NCBI RefSeq assembly: GCF_026625605.1
Contig: NZ_CP113054.1
Location: 1,984,001 to 2,048,000, forward strand
DNA length: 64,000 nt
DNA from: Luteolibacter sp. SL250
GTDB taxonomy: Bacteria > Verrucomicrobiota > Verrucomicrobiia > Verrucomicrobiales > Akkermansiaceae
Reading direction: 5' to 3'
Made by a program: the position numbers and the translations under genes. The notes beneath the pieces were generated by a model. The model was not told the DNA's origin and searched no databases. It saw only the letters and a list, made by a program, of their open reading frames with translations. Below, in pieces: positions 44,750 through 52,942 of this stretch (positions are counted from its first letter, which is position 1; each line of letters opens with the position of its first letter).

Positions 44750-45775
44750 TCACAACGCCTGCGCAATCTCCCTGACCAGCTTCGGTCCCTGGTAGATGAA
44801 GGAGGTGTAGATCTGCACCAAGTCGGCACCGGCTGAGATCTTCGCCTTCGCATCCTCGACGGATGAAATGCCACCCACGCCGATGAGCGCGGCCTTTCCT
44901 TCCAGGTGGTGGGCGAAGGATGCCAGCACCCGCGTGCTTTTCTCCAGCACCGGTTTTCCGGAAAGCCCGCCCGCCTCGTTCGCATACGCATGTCCGGCCA
45001 CCGCGTGGCGGTCGAGCGTGGTGTTCGTGGCGATGACGCCGTCCAGCCCGCCGTCCACGAAGACGCGGGCCAGGTCCGCGATGTGCTGCTCCTCCAGATC
45101 CGGAGCCACCTTGAAAAGAAGCGGCACCTTCTTCCCATGCTCCGCCGCCAGCTTTTCCTGCTCCTTCTTCAGCAGGTCCAGAAGGCGGGCGCTGGCCTCC
45201 GCACCCTGCAGGTCACGCAGGCCGGGGGTGTTCGGAGAGGAAAGATTCACGGCGATGTAGTCCGCCACGGTGTAGGCGGCGCGCAGGCAGATCAAGTAGT
45301 CGTCCGCCGCGTTTTCGTTCGGCGTGTCCTTGTTCTTGCCGATGTTGAAACCGATGACGCCGCTGAATTTCCGCGACGCCTTCACGTTCGCCACCCCGGC
45401 GTCGATGCCAGGGTTGTTGAAGCCCATGCGGTTGATGATCGCTTCATGCGGGATCAGCCGGAAAAGCCGCGGCTTCGGGTTCCCGGCCTGCGGGCGCGGG
45501 GTGATGGTGCCGATCTCGACGAAACCGAATCCCAGGCGGCCCAGCGCGTCGATGGTGTTGCCTTCCTTGTCCAGTCCGGCCGCCAAGCCAACCTTGTTCG
45601 GGAACTTCAGCCCCATGACCTCCACCGGGCTGCCATAGTCATTCTGCGGGCAGGTGAGGGCCAGTGCGCCGGATTTCTCCGCCGCACGGAGCGATACGAG
45701 GCTCAGATGGTGGGCGGTTTCCGCATCCAGTTGGAAAAGGCCCGCGCGGAACAAGGGGTAAAGCGAGTCGAACAC
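44750..45775 (-). CDS. pyrD: dihydroorotate dehydrogenase (quinone), class 2
   Basis: 341-residue inner-membrane-associated flavoenzyme of pyrimidine synthesis, oxidising dihydroorotate to orotate with quinone. Features are an N-terminal membrane-association helix pair (SLYPLFRAGLFQLDAETAHH), FMN-binding NKVGLAAGLDKEGNTIDALG, MGFNNPGIDAGVANVK, the catalytic Ser segment AVNLSSPNTPGLRDLQG, LLFKVAPDLEEQHIADLA, GGLSGKPVLEKSTRVLA and GVGGISSVEDAKAKI. The N-terminal helices identify it as class 2. Length is normal. Confidence 0.97.
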   Translation of the reverse strand: MFDSLYPLFRAGLFQLDAETAHHLSLVSLRAAEKSGALALTCPQNDYGSPVEVMGLKFPNKVGLAAGLDKEGNTIDALGRLGFGFVEIGTITPRPQAGNPKPRLFRLIPHEAIINRMGFNNPGIDAGVANVKASRKFSGVIGFNIGKNKDTPNENAADDYLICLRAAYTVADYIAVNLSSPNTPGLRDLQGAEASARLLDLLKKEQEKLAAEHGKKVPLLFKVAPDLEEQHIADLARVFVDGGLDGVIATNTTLDRHAVAGHAYANEAGGLSGKPVLEKSTRVLASFAHHLEGKAALIGVGGISSVEDAKAKISAGADLVQIYTSFIYQGPKLVREIAQAL

Positions 45776-46148
45776 GGCCGGAAAGTGAGGGACCGCCGCC
45801 CGATTGTCGAAAACTTCCCGTTTGCGTTTGCTCCGGATGGGTTACTTTCACTGTGCGAAATTTGTCCATCAGGGTGCCAATCTGCCCGCCCGGTGGGACA
45901 TTTTGCACGGCTGGGACGGTGGGTCATTTTGACCGATTCGGGGAACTGCGCTGCTTTTAAGCGAGTTGTGGAAAAAGCGCAATAGGGCACGGAATTTGCG
46001 ATTAATAACCCAGCGATTCGTCGCTGGTGATCCCAAGAAGTGGCATGGATGTCCCCACAAAGTGGCTACCATGCAATTTTAATGAGATTATCGGAATAAA
46101 ATCCGGCCCAGCGACGCTTCACGTATGTAACTCCATCCAACTGATATT
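45776..46148. promoter_or_regulatory. regulatory region between pyrD and the sigma factor gene
   Basis: 373 bp between divergent genes. It contains a direct repeat GGTGGG(A/T)CATTTTG at 45892-45905 and 45918-45931 (26 bp period); the second copy ends in the palindrome GGTCA-TTT-TGACC. GTGCGAAATTTGTCC at about 45853-45867 is an inverted, slightly altered form of the first copy. A perfect 7-bp hairpin CCAGCGA-TTCG-TCGCTGG lies at 46010-46027, probably in the leader. The remainder is AT-rich (ATTTTAATGAGATTATCGG). Confidence 0.5.
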
Positions 46149-47009
46149 ATGGCTTACGAATCTGACAGCAGCCTGAAGATTTACCTGCGCGAGATCTCCA
46201 AGACTCCGCTCCTCACCGCCGAGGAGGAAGTCCAGCTCGCCGAACGGATCAAAGAAGGGGATCCGGAAGCAAGGGCTCACATGATCCGGGCCAATCTCCG
46301 CCTTGTGGTGAAGATCGCCCAGGACTATGCAGCCTATGGTCTTCCCGTCACCGACCTCATTTCCGAGGGTAACATCGGCCTGATGAAGGCGGTCGAACGC
46401 TTCGATCCTGAAAAGGGCGGCAAGCTTTCCACTTACGCCGCATGGTGGATCAAACAGTCCATCAAGCGCGCACTGGCCAACCAGTCGAAGACCATCCGCC
46501 TTCCCGTCCATATGGTGGACAAGATCGCGAAGATGCGCCGCATTTCCACCATGCTGGCTGAAGTGCTCGGCCGCGAACCCACCGACGAGGAACTGGCGGA
46601 CGAAGTCGGCCTTCCGCGCCGCAAGCTCGCGATGCTGAAGCAGGCTTCCCAGCGTCCGACCTCGCTTGATGCACCCATCAACGAAGGTGAGGCCACGGAA
46701 TATGGCGAGGTCATCGGCGACGAAAAAGCCGCGAACCCGCTGGACATGCTGTCCGACAAGAATCTCCACGGCGAGCTGGATGGCTTGCTTTCCGTCCTCG
46801 ATGACCGCGAACGCCGTATCATTGACGAGCGTTTCGGCCTCAACGGCAGGAAGCCGCTCACCTTGGAGGAAGTCGGTCGTGAGTTCGGCGTGACCCGCGA
46901 GCGGATCCGCCAGCTTCAGAACTCCGCCCTCACCAAAATGCGCCGCGCGCTCCGGAAGAAGGAAAAGCCTCTTCCGAAGCCGATCGCAGGCGGTCTGGCG
47001 GAAGCCTGA
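46149..47009 (+). CDS. RNA polymerase sigma-70 family factor (RpoD/SigA-like)
   Basis: 286-residue sigma factor with region 1.2 (LKIYLREISKTPLLTAEEEV), region 2 core-binding and -10 recognition (DLISEGNIGLMKAVERFDP, FSTYAAWWIKQSIKRAL-type helix), region 3 (VDKIAKMRRISTMLAEVLGR, EPTDEELADEVG) and region 4 with the -35 helix-turn-helix (TLEEVGREFGVTRERIRQLQ). It lacks region 1.1 and a long non-conserved insert, so it may be a short primary factor or a group 2 paralog; the region 2/4 sequences are close to primary factors. It is followed by a strong terminator and preceded by a repeat-containing leader. Confidence 0.93.
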   Translation: MAYESDSSLKIYLREISKTPLLTAEEEVQLAERIKEGDPEARAHMIRANLRLVVKIAQDYAAYGLPVTDLISEGNIGLMKAVERFDPEKGGKLSTYAAWWIKQSIKRALANQSKTIRLPVHMVDKIAKMRRISTMLAEVLGREPTDEELADEVGLPRRKLAMLKQASQRPTSLDAPINEGEATEYGEVIGDEKAANPLDMLSDKNLHGELDGLLSVLDDRERRIIDERFGLNGRKPLTLEEVGREFGVTRERIRQLQNSALTKMRRALRKKEKPLPKPIAGGLAEA

Positions 47010-47049
47010 GCGGACGATTCATTGTGTGTGTTTTGTAAATTGGCGATAG

Positions 47050-47079
47050 CCGCGGCGGGGAAACCCGCCGCGGTTTTTT
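47050..47079 (+). terminator. intrinsic terminator of the sigma factor gene
   Basis: A perfect 10-bp stem CCGCGGCGGG (47050-47059) and CCCGCCGCGG (47064-47073), loop GAAA, directly followed by six T (47074-47079). It lies 40 bp after the stop codon. Confidence 0.95.
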
Positions 47080-47852
47080 CATTTGGATGACTTCTCTGGT
47101 GATTTCACCACGCCATCGTGGTTATAGGTGACTGGAGATCCTTCGAATCGATAGGTGCGGCCCCGGTCCCTCACGTCATGCCACCAGTCGATCCATGCCG
47201 GGTGATGTTGGAGGCCGCCGGCGATCACTTCTACTTCCACGACTTTATTCCGCGGTACCGGAGGTTGTTGGAGCGGGAGGTAGTGGAGGGCGATCACCGC
47301 ATGCTCCGCAGCACTCATCGGCACATTGATCACATCAATGGGCTGGTTGGGGAAGCGTGTCTCCGCAGTCGCCCCCTTGGTGTCCTCCAGCATCCTGCCC
47401 AACACCCGGACGGTCTCGGGAGAGGGGAGAAGCGGCAGGATACGGTATAGGTCCACCCCGGCCAGATAAAGGTAGTTGAAGGCCTTGTGCCGCTCCAGAA
47501 CATCCGACCGGAGGGCTAGGAAATGGCGCTCTTGTGCCTCCGCATGGCCGGGAGTGCGCAGCAGGGCATCCCTCACCTTTGTCCGGAGAGGCGCTGCCTC
47601 TTGCTGCAATTCCCTTATCCGGTAGTCATTGGACGAAAGGAAATAGAGGTGCCTTCCCAGCTTGAGGAGCAGTTCATCATCGGCGCCGCGTTCCAGCGCC
47701 GCCAGATCCTCCCGGATGGCCACGAGGCGACGTTTCCCATTTTCCGTTCCTTCCTTCTGGATCCGCTCCAGCTTTTCCTTCACCGCTTCATCGGCAGGAC
47801 AGATCTCCGGTAGCACGGTGGCGATGCAGCAGATGAGGAGGAAGGTCTTCAT
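47079..47852 (-). CDS. exported protein of unknown function
   Basis: 257-residue protein with a short signal peptide (LLICCIATVLPEICPADE) and a helical, charged body (VKEKLERIQKEGTENGKRRL, FLSSNDYRIRELQQEAAPLR). No catalytic motif or known domain is seen. It converges with the sigma factor and its stop lies just beyond the terminator. The folK gene starts upstream on the same strand, 61 bp away. Confidence 0.75.
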   Translation of the reverse strand: MKTFLLICCIATVLPEICPADEAVKEKLERIQKEGTENGKRRLVAIREDLAALERGADDELLLKLGRHLYFLSSNDYRIRELQQEAAPLRTKVRDALLRTPGHAEAQERHFLALRSDVLERHKAFNYLYLAGVDLYRILPLLPSPETVRVLGRMLEDTKGATAETRFPNQPIDVINVPMSAAEHAVIALHYLPLQQPPVPRNKVVEVEVIAGGLQHHPAWIDWWHDVRDRGRTYRFEGSPVTYNHDGVVKSPEKSSK

Positions 47853-47913
47853 GGAACGTTCAACCTATTCCGCTCTCACCCATCCTTCAAGGCGCGAAGT
47901 GCCAGGTGCAACC

Positions 47914-48408
47914 TCACCACTCCCGCGCCGCCACCGGAAGTGCGGGTTCCGCGAGGTTTTCCAGATGCTCCGCGATGGTGAGCGTGTGCCCCGGCAGCAC
48001 CAGATCCGGGCGGAGGTCCGCCAGCGGACGCAGGACGAACTGCCGCAGCGCGATGCGCGGGTGGGGGAGTTCCAGCACCTCCGTTGAGATGATCTCCCCG
48101 CCGGAATAGAGCAGGTCGATGTCGATCACGCGCGGGGCGTTCCGCTCCACCGCCTCCGTGCGTCCGAGTTGGCGCTGGAATGCCTGTGTCATTTCCAAGA
48201 GCTCCGCAGGGGTGCCGTCATAGGAAATCTCCACCACCGTATTGAGAAAGTCCGGCGACCCCGGCGGGCAGTTCACCGGCTCCGTGAGATAGACCGGTGC
48301 GGCCAGCACCGGACCGGTGGAAATGGAGGCGAGCAACTCCTTCGCCCGCCGGAGATTCTCCACGCGGTCACCTAGATTGGAGCCGAGTGCGATGCCAGTG
48401 CGCGACAT
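47914..48408 (-). CDS. folK: 6-hydroxymethyl-7,8-dihydropterin pyrophosphokinase
   Basis: 164-residue cytosolic folate-pathway enzyme that transfers pyrophosphate from ATP to hydroxymethyl-dihydropterin. The start ATG 48408 gives MSRTGIALGSNLGDRVENLR, with the glycine loop, followed by FLNTVVEISYDGTPAELLE, the signature RVIDIDLLYSGGEII (two metal-binding Asp) and ELPHPRIALRQFVLRPLADL. Length is normal for FolK. Its coding start lies next to repeat copy C. Confidence 0.96.
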   Translation of the reverse strand: MSRTGIALGSNLGDRVENLRRAKELLASISTGPVLAAPVYLTEPVNCPPGSPDFLNTVVEISYDGTPAELLEMTQAFQRQLGRTEAVERNAPRVIDIDLLYSGGEIISTEVLELPHPRIALRQFVLRPLADLRPDLVLPGHTLTIAEHLENLAEPALPVAAREW

Positions 48409-48415
48409 GATGGAG

Positions 48416-48679
48416 TAAGGAGGGAGGACACTCCTGTCCTCCGGCTGCAATGGCAGACAGAGGAGGAGAGGTATTCAGTGTTCAGTTTTCAGAAAAGAAA
48501 GAAGGCAGACCGCGAATCTTACGAATCGAGCGAATGCCGATAACCCTTCATTCTCTTTGCGTATCTTGGCGTTCTCCGCGGCTTCGCGGTAGGTTTTTCA
48601 TGTTTCGCCGCTGCCGCCGGAGGACAGGAATGCGGGCGCAGCGGACATAGCGGCTCCGCCGCAATGTCCAGCCTCCTCA
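48416..48679. repeat. BIME-like paired hairpin repeat (copy C)
   Basis: Left arm: TAAGGAGGGAGGACACTCC with stem GGAGGACA (48423-48430), loop CTCC, TGTCCTCC (48435-48442). The spacer holds relatives of the widespread CTTTGCGTATCTTGGCG...GCGGT module (about 48555-48592) and a CCGCGAATCTTACGAATCG stretch (about 48511-48529). The opposite arm carries a larger hairpin, GGACAT-A-GCGGC-TCC-GCCGC-A-ATGTCC (48643-48669), inserted between GGAGGACAGGAATG and the terminal CCTCC. The arm ends at the TGA of the HtrA-like protease. Confidence 0.8.
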
Positions 48680-50176
48680 CTCCTCCAGGTTCGATAGCTG
48701 GTTGATGCCGTAGTTCTCCTGCACCCGCTGGTTGGCGGCCTCTACCTTGGCGGACGGGATCACGATCGGGCGGTTCGCGCCGAACAGCTCGATGACATGG
48801 AATTCCGGAGGGGTTTCCGGATGGAGCAGCTCGTTGGCATGCTTCAGGTCCTTCACTTCCGTGCCGTTGATCTTCTCCACGGCGAAGCCGTTGAAGTCGC
48901 CGAGCTGGCTGGTGACCGGATCGCTCTCGACCCGCGTCAGCACGACGACGTCCTTGTGCTTCTGGAACAGCCCCTTCGACACGTAGTCCGTGTAGAGGCG
49001 GCGCAGCGTCACGTCATTGAACTTCGCCGCGGCGAAAAGGTTCGTGTCCAGTGGTTGGAAAACGAGGCCTGCAAAGACCAGGTAGCGCGGGTTCTTCTCA
49101 TACTCGATGGCATACATCCGCGACCAGTGGAGCGGCTTGAGGGTGATCTCCACGTCGTTCCAGCCGCCGTCCCTCCTGAACCGCACGGCCACCTTGTCCC
49201 CGGCGAACTTCCGTTCGATGATCTCGTTGTAGTTCACCTTCTCCCCGTCCACCAGAACCATGCCGGCGCTGTCGACTTCCTTGCCATCGAGCGAAACCAG
49301 CACGTCGCCGCTTTTCAGCACGCCATCGGCGGAGCTGGTGGGGATGACATTGGTGACCAGCACGCCCACGCCGTCGTTCGGCAGGCCCAGCGCCTTGCGC
49401 ATGGCCGGGTTGTGCAGGGGGAACTCGTTCACGCCCAGTTCCGCGTAGTGGTCGTAGTTGCCGTCCTCGATGTCCTTCAGGAAGCGCTTCACGACCGGCG
49501 TGGGGATGATGTAACCGGTGTTGTCCGCGGCACGCAGGCCCTGGAAGGCCACGCCGACCACCTTGTTGTCCTGAATGACCGGACCGCCGGAGTTGCCCGG
49601 GTTGATCGCCGCGTCGATCTGCACCACCAGGTGGGAGTCCGCCCGCGAGTGGGAGTAAGGCTGGAAGTCGATCCGGGAAACCACGCCGCGCGTCACCGAC
49701 AGGCGGTCGCCGCCGACCGGGTAGCCGATCACCCGCACCTGGCTTTCCAGCGACGGGATGTCCCCGAAGCTGAACGTCGGGAAGGACTCGAAAGCGGAGA
49801 AATCCTCCACCGACAGCAGGGCCAGGTCACAGTCATGGGCGACGTGTTCCACCTTCGCCGGATATTTTTCCGGACTGCCGTGGATGGTGATGAGGATGCG
49901 CCGCTGGTTCGACACCACGTGCGCGTTGGTCAGGATCTTGTTTTTCCCGATGATGAAACCGGTGCCGATTCCGCCGCTGAAGCGGCCCGCATTCCACGGC
50001 GTGCCATAGTCGGGCACCTGGGTCGCCACCTCGATCCGGACGACGGAACGATAGACATCCGACGGGGCGGACGGCGTGCCTTTCGGCAGGGGGGGCGCGG
50101 TCGGGACGGGAAGCGGGGCGTCCTGCGCGGACAACGCCGCGACGGTGAGGAACAGGGCGGAAAGCGTGCGTAGCAT
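48677..50176 (-). CDS. HtrA/DegP-like serine protease with PDZ domains
   Basis: 499-residue exported protease with signal peptide (LSALFLTVAALSAQ). Trypsin-like domain with the full triad: His86 in LTNAHVVS, Asp117 in HDCDLALLS, Ser196 in NPGNSGGPV, plus IGTGFIIGKNKI. Two PDZ-like modules follow: GVGVLVTNVIPTSSADGVLK then SGDVLVSLDGKEVD, and a degenerate second module near QLGDFNGFAVEKINGTEV. Periplasmic quality control is the likely role. It lies 84 bp upstream of the GH5 gene's stop, in the same direction. Confidence 0.94.
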   Translation of the reverse strand: MLRTLSALFLTVAALSAQDAPLPVPTAPPLPKGTPSAPSDVYRSVVRIEVATQVPDYGTPWNAGRFSGGIGTGFIIGKNKILTNAHVVSNQRRILITIHGSPEKYPAKVEHVAHDCDLALLSVEDFSAFESFPTFSFGDIPSLESQVRVIGYPVGGDRLSVTRGVVSRIDFQPYSHSRADSHLVVQIDAAINPGNSGGPVIQDNKVVGVAFQGLRAADNTGYIIPTPVVKRFLKDIEDGNYDHYAELGVNEFPLHNPAMRKALGLPNDGVGVLVTNVIPTSSADGVLKSGDVLVSLDGKEVDSAGMVLVDGEKVNYNEIIERKFAGDKVAVRFRRDGGWNDVEITLKPLHWSRMYAIEYEKNPRYLVFAGLVFQPLDTNLFAAAKFNDVTLRRLYTDYVSKGLFQKHKDVVVLTRVESDPVTSQLGDFNGFAVEKINGTEVKDLKHANELLHPETPPEFHVIELFGANRPIVIPSAKVEAANQRVQENYGINQLSNLEE

Positions 50177-50260
50177 GGGACTGGCCGGAGGCTAGGGCAG
50201 GAATGGGGGGACGTCTAATGTTTTCGGGGCGGCAAGTGGCCGCCACGGTCCCATCCCGGC

Positions 50261-51928
50261 TCACTCGAAGATCGCTCCGCGCAGCAGCGGTTGCTGCGCC
50301 TTCTTGTCCCAGTAGGCGAATTTCGCCTTCCAGTCCCAGAGTGTCCACGGGATGCCGCGGGATTCGGCGGCCTCTTTCACGTCCTTCACATAGCGGGCGC
50401 GGCTGGCGGCGTCCGCGGCGTCGATGGCGCCGAACTCACCGAGGTGGATCGGCCGGCCGAAGTGGTCGGACCAGCGCTTCGCCGCGTCCAGCAGGAGCAG
50501 CATCTTCTGCGGAGAGGATGGGTTGTCGATGCCCTGGACCGTGTTGTAGCGTTGGATGAGGTCCGCCACCTGGCGGTTGCCCTTGAGGCTTTCCGGCAGG
50601 GAGACGGGGGTGGCGGGTGGACCGGGGTAGGTGATGTTTTTCAGATCCTTCAGGTAGGTCCAGGAGGAGTTCTGGTGGGTGAAGATGAACGGCTCATAGC
50701 AATGGACGGTCACCACCAGCTTGCCGTCGTCCGGTAGGATGAGCTTGTCCAGTTCCTCGATTTTGCCCCAGTCCCCGGTGCTCAGGAAAATGACGCGCTG
50801 CGGGTGGATGCCACGGATGGTGGCGATGGCCTCCGCCTGGATGGGGTTGAGAAGCTCGGTGGTCAGCTTGTCATGCGGCTCGTTGAGCAGCTCGAAGAAC
50901 AGGAGAGGGGAGGCGTCCTTGTAGTGGGTGGCGATGGTGTGCCAGCCTCTCACAAACTGCTGGCGGTGGCCGGTGGGGTCCTTGTCCAGCTCGTAGAAAT
51001 GGTGCCAGTCCAGCAGGATGTGGAGGTTCTTTTCGATCGCCCGCTGGATGACGGGGTCCAGCTCCGCGAGCAGGCCCGGCTTGATCTCGTAGGTGTCAGC
51101 GGCGGTCTTCGTCATGTGGTGGTGCCACGCGACGGGGATGCGGATGTGATCGAAGCCCTCCGCGGCGATCTTGTCGATGTCGTCCGGGGTATAGGGGACC
51201 TTCCATGAGAACGGCGGACCGACCTCCCAGCAGTTGCCCAGGTTCACGCCGCGCTTGATCTTCGCCGCCGCCTGATGGGCGGCGCTGTCCTTCGGGTAGG
51301 TCTTCGGCGCGACGTAGCCGGGCAGGTTCGCGGCCCGCGCCTGCAGGGTGATGGTGACGTGGTTGCCTTTCTTCACCTGGAGCGTCTGGGAGAGCATGCG
51401 GTTGTGCCATGAGGTGCCGACGGATTTCCCCTCGTGGGAGGCGGCACCCTCCAGAGGCCATTCCCCGACGCCGGGGTAGGTGCCCTGGCTGGTCCAGCCG
51501 TCCGGCACGGCGCCCGCGCGGGCCTCGAACCCACCGTTCATGATGGCGGTGCCGCTGGTCACCAGGCTGTCCCACAGGATTTCCTGACGGTAGATTTTCC
51601 CCGGCTGTTCCTGTTCCCACAGGCCTGCCAGCGACAGCTCCAACGGTCCGTCGTAGGTGGGCGTGAAGTTGATCCTGATCTCCTGCCACTCCCAGGACCG
51701 GATGCCGAAGCGGATGTCCTTCTGCCGCGCGGATTTCGCCGGGTCCTTTTCCCACAGCGCGTCCGTGGCGCTGCCCAGTGTGACGGAAACTCCGGTGAGA
51801 GGAGGCTGGTCCGCCGGTGTCTTCAGGAAAACCCGTCCCTCGCCGGCCTGGCGGAGCGTTTCGTTCTGGGCGGAGGCGGTGGCCGCGAGGGCGATGAATG
51901 TCGCGGCGAGGATGGGGAATGGCTTCAT
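50261..51928 (-). CDS. exported GH5-family glycoside hydrolase
   Basis: 555-residue secreted enzyme of the GH5 (cellulase) family. Start ATG 51928, signal peptide LAATFIALAATASA. Residues about 22-220 form a beta-rich carbohydrate-binding-like module (LSLAGLWEQEQPGKIYRQEI, GNHVTITLQARAANLPGYV). The TIM barrel (about 228-550) has KRGVNLGNCWE, HIRIPVAWHHH, the acid/base Glu350 in ELLNEPHDK, TVHCYEP and the nucleophile Glu498 in HLGEFGAIDA. It cleaves beta-linked glucan or mannan-type chains; specificity cannot be read off. It is divergent from the Dabb gene. Confidence 0.94.
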   Translation of the reverse strand: MKPFPILAATFIALAATASAQNETLRQAGEGRVFLKTPADQPPLTGVSVTLGSATDALWEKDPAKSARQKDIRFGIRSWEWQEIRINFTPTYDGPLELSLAGLWEQEQPGKIYRQEILWDSLVTSGTAIMNGGFEARAGAVPDGWTSQGTYPGVGEWPLEGAASHEGKSVGTSWHNRMLSQTLQVKKGNHVTITLQARAANLPGYVAPKTYPKDSAAHQAAAKIKRGVNLGNCWEVGPPFSWKVPYTPDDIDKIAAEGFDHIRIPVAWHHHMTKTAADTYEIKPGLLAELDPVIQRAIEKNLHILLDWHHFYELDKDPTGHRQQFVRGWHTIATHYKDASPLLFFELLNEPHDKLTTELLNPIQAEAIATIRGIHPQRVIFLSTGDWGKIEELDKLILPDDGKLVVTVHCYEPFIFTHQNSSWTYLKDLKNITYPGPPATPVSLPESLKGNRQVADLIQRYNTVQGIDNPSSPQKMLLLLDAAKRWSDHFGRPIHLGEFGAIDAADAASRARYVKDVKEAAESRGIPWTLWDWKAKFAYWDKKAQQPLLRGAIFE

Positions 51929-51998
51929 GGGGCGTGATCTGTTGGACAGGCTGTTACGGGCTTGCGGGCCGCACGCGGGGACGATAGGTCCATACGCC

Positions 51999-52298
51999 AT
52001 GGATCATCACGTTTATTTCTGGCTGAAGGAAGAACACAAGAACGCGGACGACCGCGCCACCTTTGAAAAGGGTCTCGACTCCCTCTTCAAACTGGACGGA
52101 GTGAAAGGTGGCCGCTGGGCCGTCCCGGCGAATGTCATGCCCCGCCCGGTCATCGACCAGTCATGGGACTACGCCCTGGTCATGCAATTCGACAGCATCG
52201 AGGCGCAGGACGCCTATCAGGTGGATCCGGACCACCACGTGTTCATCGACACCTGCAAGCACTTCTGGGACAAGGTGCAGGTGCGCGACCTCGCTTGA
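51999..52298 (+). CDS. Dabb (stress-responsive A/B barrel) domain protein
   Basis: 99-residue single-domain protein with the dimeric alpha/beta-barrel pattern: DHHVYFWLKEE, FEKGLDSLFKLDGVKGGRW, YALVMQFDSIEAQDAYQVD and DHHVFIDTCKHFWDKVQV. It probably forms a cytoplasmic dimer; substrates are unknown. Start ATG 51999. Confidence 0.9.
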   Translation: MDHHVYFWLKEEHKNADDRATFEKGLDSLFKLDGVKGGRWAVPANVMPRPVIDQSWDYALVMQFDSIEAQDAYQVDPDHHVFIDTCKHFWDKVQVRDLA

Positions 52299-52338
52299 AA
52301 AGCCCGTGGGGCATTGCGGCCCTGCCATCTTTTCATTC

Positions 52339-52932
52339 CTAGCAACCATCCGTTCCGGTCCGGTGCCGCAGCACCGTGCCGGATCTGCTCACCATCCAGC
52401 GGATGGTCGAGCTGCTGTCACATTCCTCCGAGCGGTTCCATTCAATCAGTGCGGTGCCGCCTTCCATCGACCGTATCACCCTCGGTTGGTAAAGGTCGGC
52501 GACGAAATCGAAGAATTTCCGCATGAACTTGTCCGGAACCTCCTTGATGTCGACCTTGCAGTCGACGACGGTCAGCCGGGCCAGGTCGTTCCAGAATTTT
52601 TCGGGGATGGGCACCTCCTTGCCGTCCCACACCAGGTGGAACTTCGTCAGGTAGGTCGATCCGGGCATGAAGTCGGCGGGCAGGCGGATGTTCTTCCACT
52701 GGTAGCCCGTCAACTCCCCGGCATCGTTGTGGGATTCGGTGACTTCCTTTTCCGGAGGCACGGTCAGTTCCACGGAAAGGACGATCCCGCGGTCCGGCGA
52801 ATAGGAGTCGAACTTGGCCAACGTCTCCGTCTTCCCCCACCAGGCCTCATAGGGAGGTTGTTCTTCGTCCGCCGCGACGGCGGCAGCGGGAGTGGCGAAT
52901 GCGGCGAGGCCGATGAATTTGCGCCTGTCCAT
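52339..52932 (-). CDS. exported protein with twin-arginine-like signal, unknown
   Basis: 197-residue protein beginning MDRRKFIGLAAFATPAAAVA, a Tat-like or Sec signal. The mature part is polar and beta-rich (WWGKTETLAKFDSYSPDRGI, LPADFMPGSTYLTKFHLVWD), without known motifs. It is the last gene of a minus-strand operon with the TPR-like lipoprotein, sulfatase 3 and the 120-residue protein; the gap to the upstream gene is 10 bp. Confidence 0.8.
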   Translation of the reverse strand: MDRRKFIGLAAFATPAAAVAADEEQPPYEAWWGKTETLAKFDSYSPDRGIVLSVELTVPPEKEVTESHNDAGELTGYQWKNIRLPADFMPGSTYLTKFHLVWDGKEVPIPEKFWNDLARLTVVDCKVDIKEVPDKFMRKFFDFVADLYQPRVIRSMEGGTALIEWNRSEECDSSSTIRWMVSRSGTVLRHRTGTDGC

Positions 52933-52942
52933 AGCGGACACG

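Noticed and set aside
46020-46080. A sigma-54 promoter upstream of the sigma factor gene (TGGC...TGCA)
   Set aside because: Spacing between the GG and GC elements is too short for the -24/-12 consensus.
13444-48679. CRISPR array as an explanation of the recurring repeats
   Set aside because: Repeats are dispersed over tens of kb, in inverted pairs, with variable stems and no regular spacer units; no cas genes are present.
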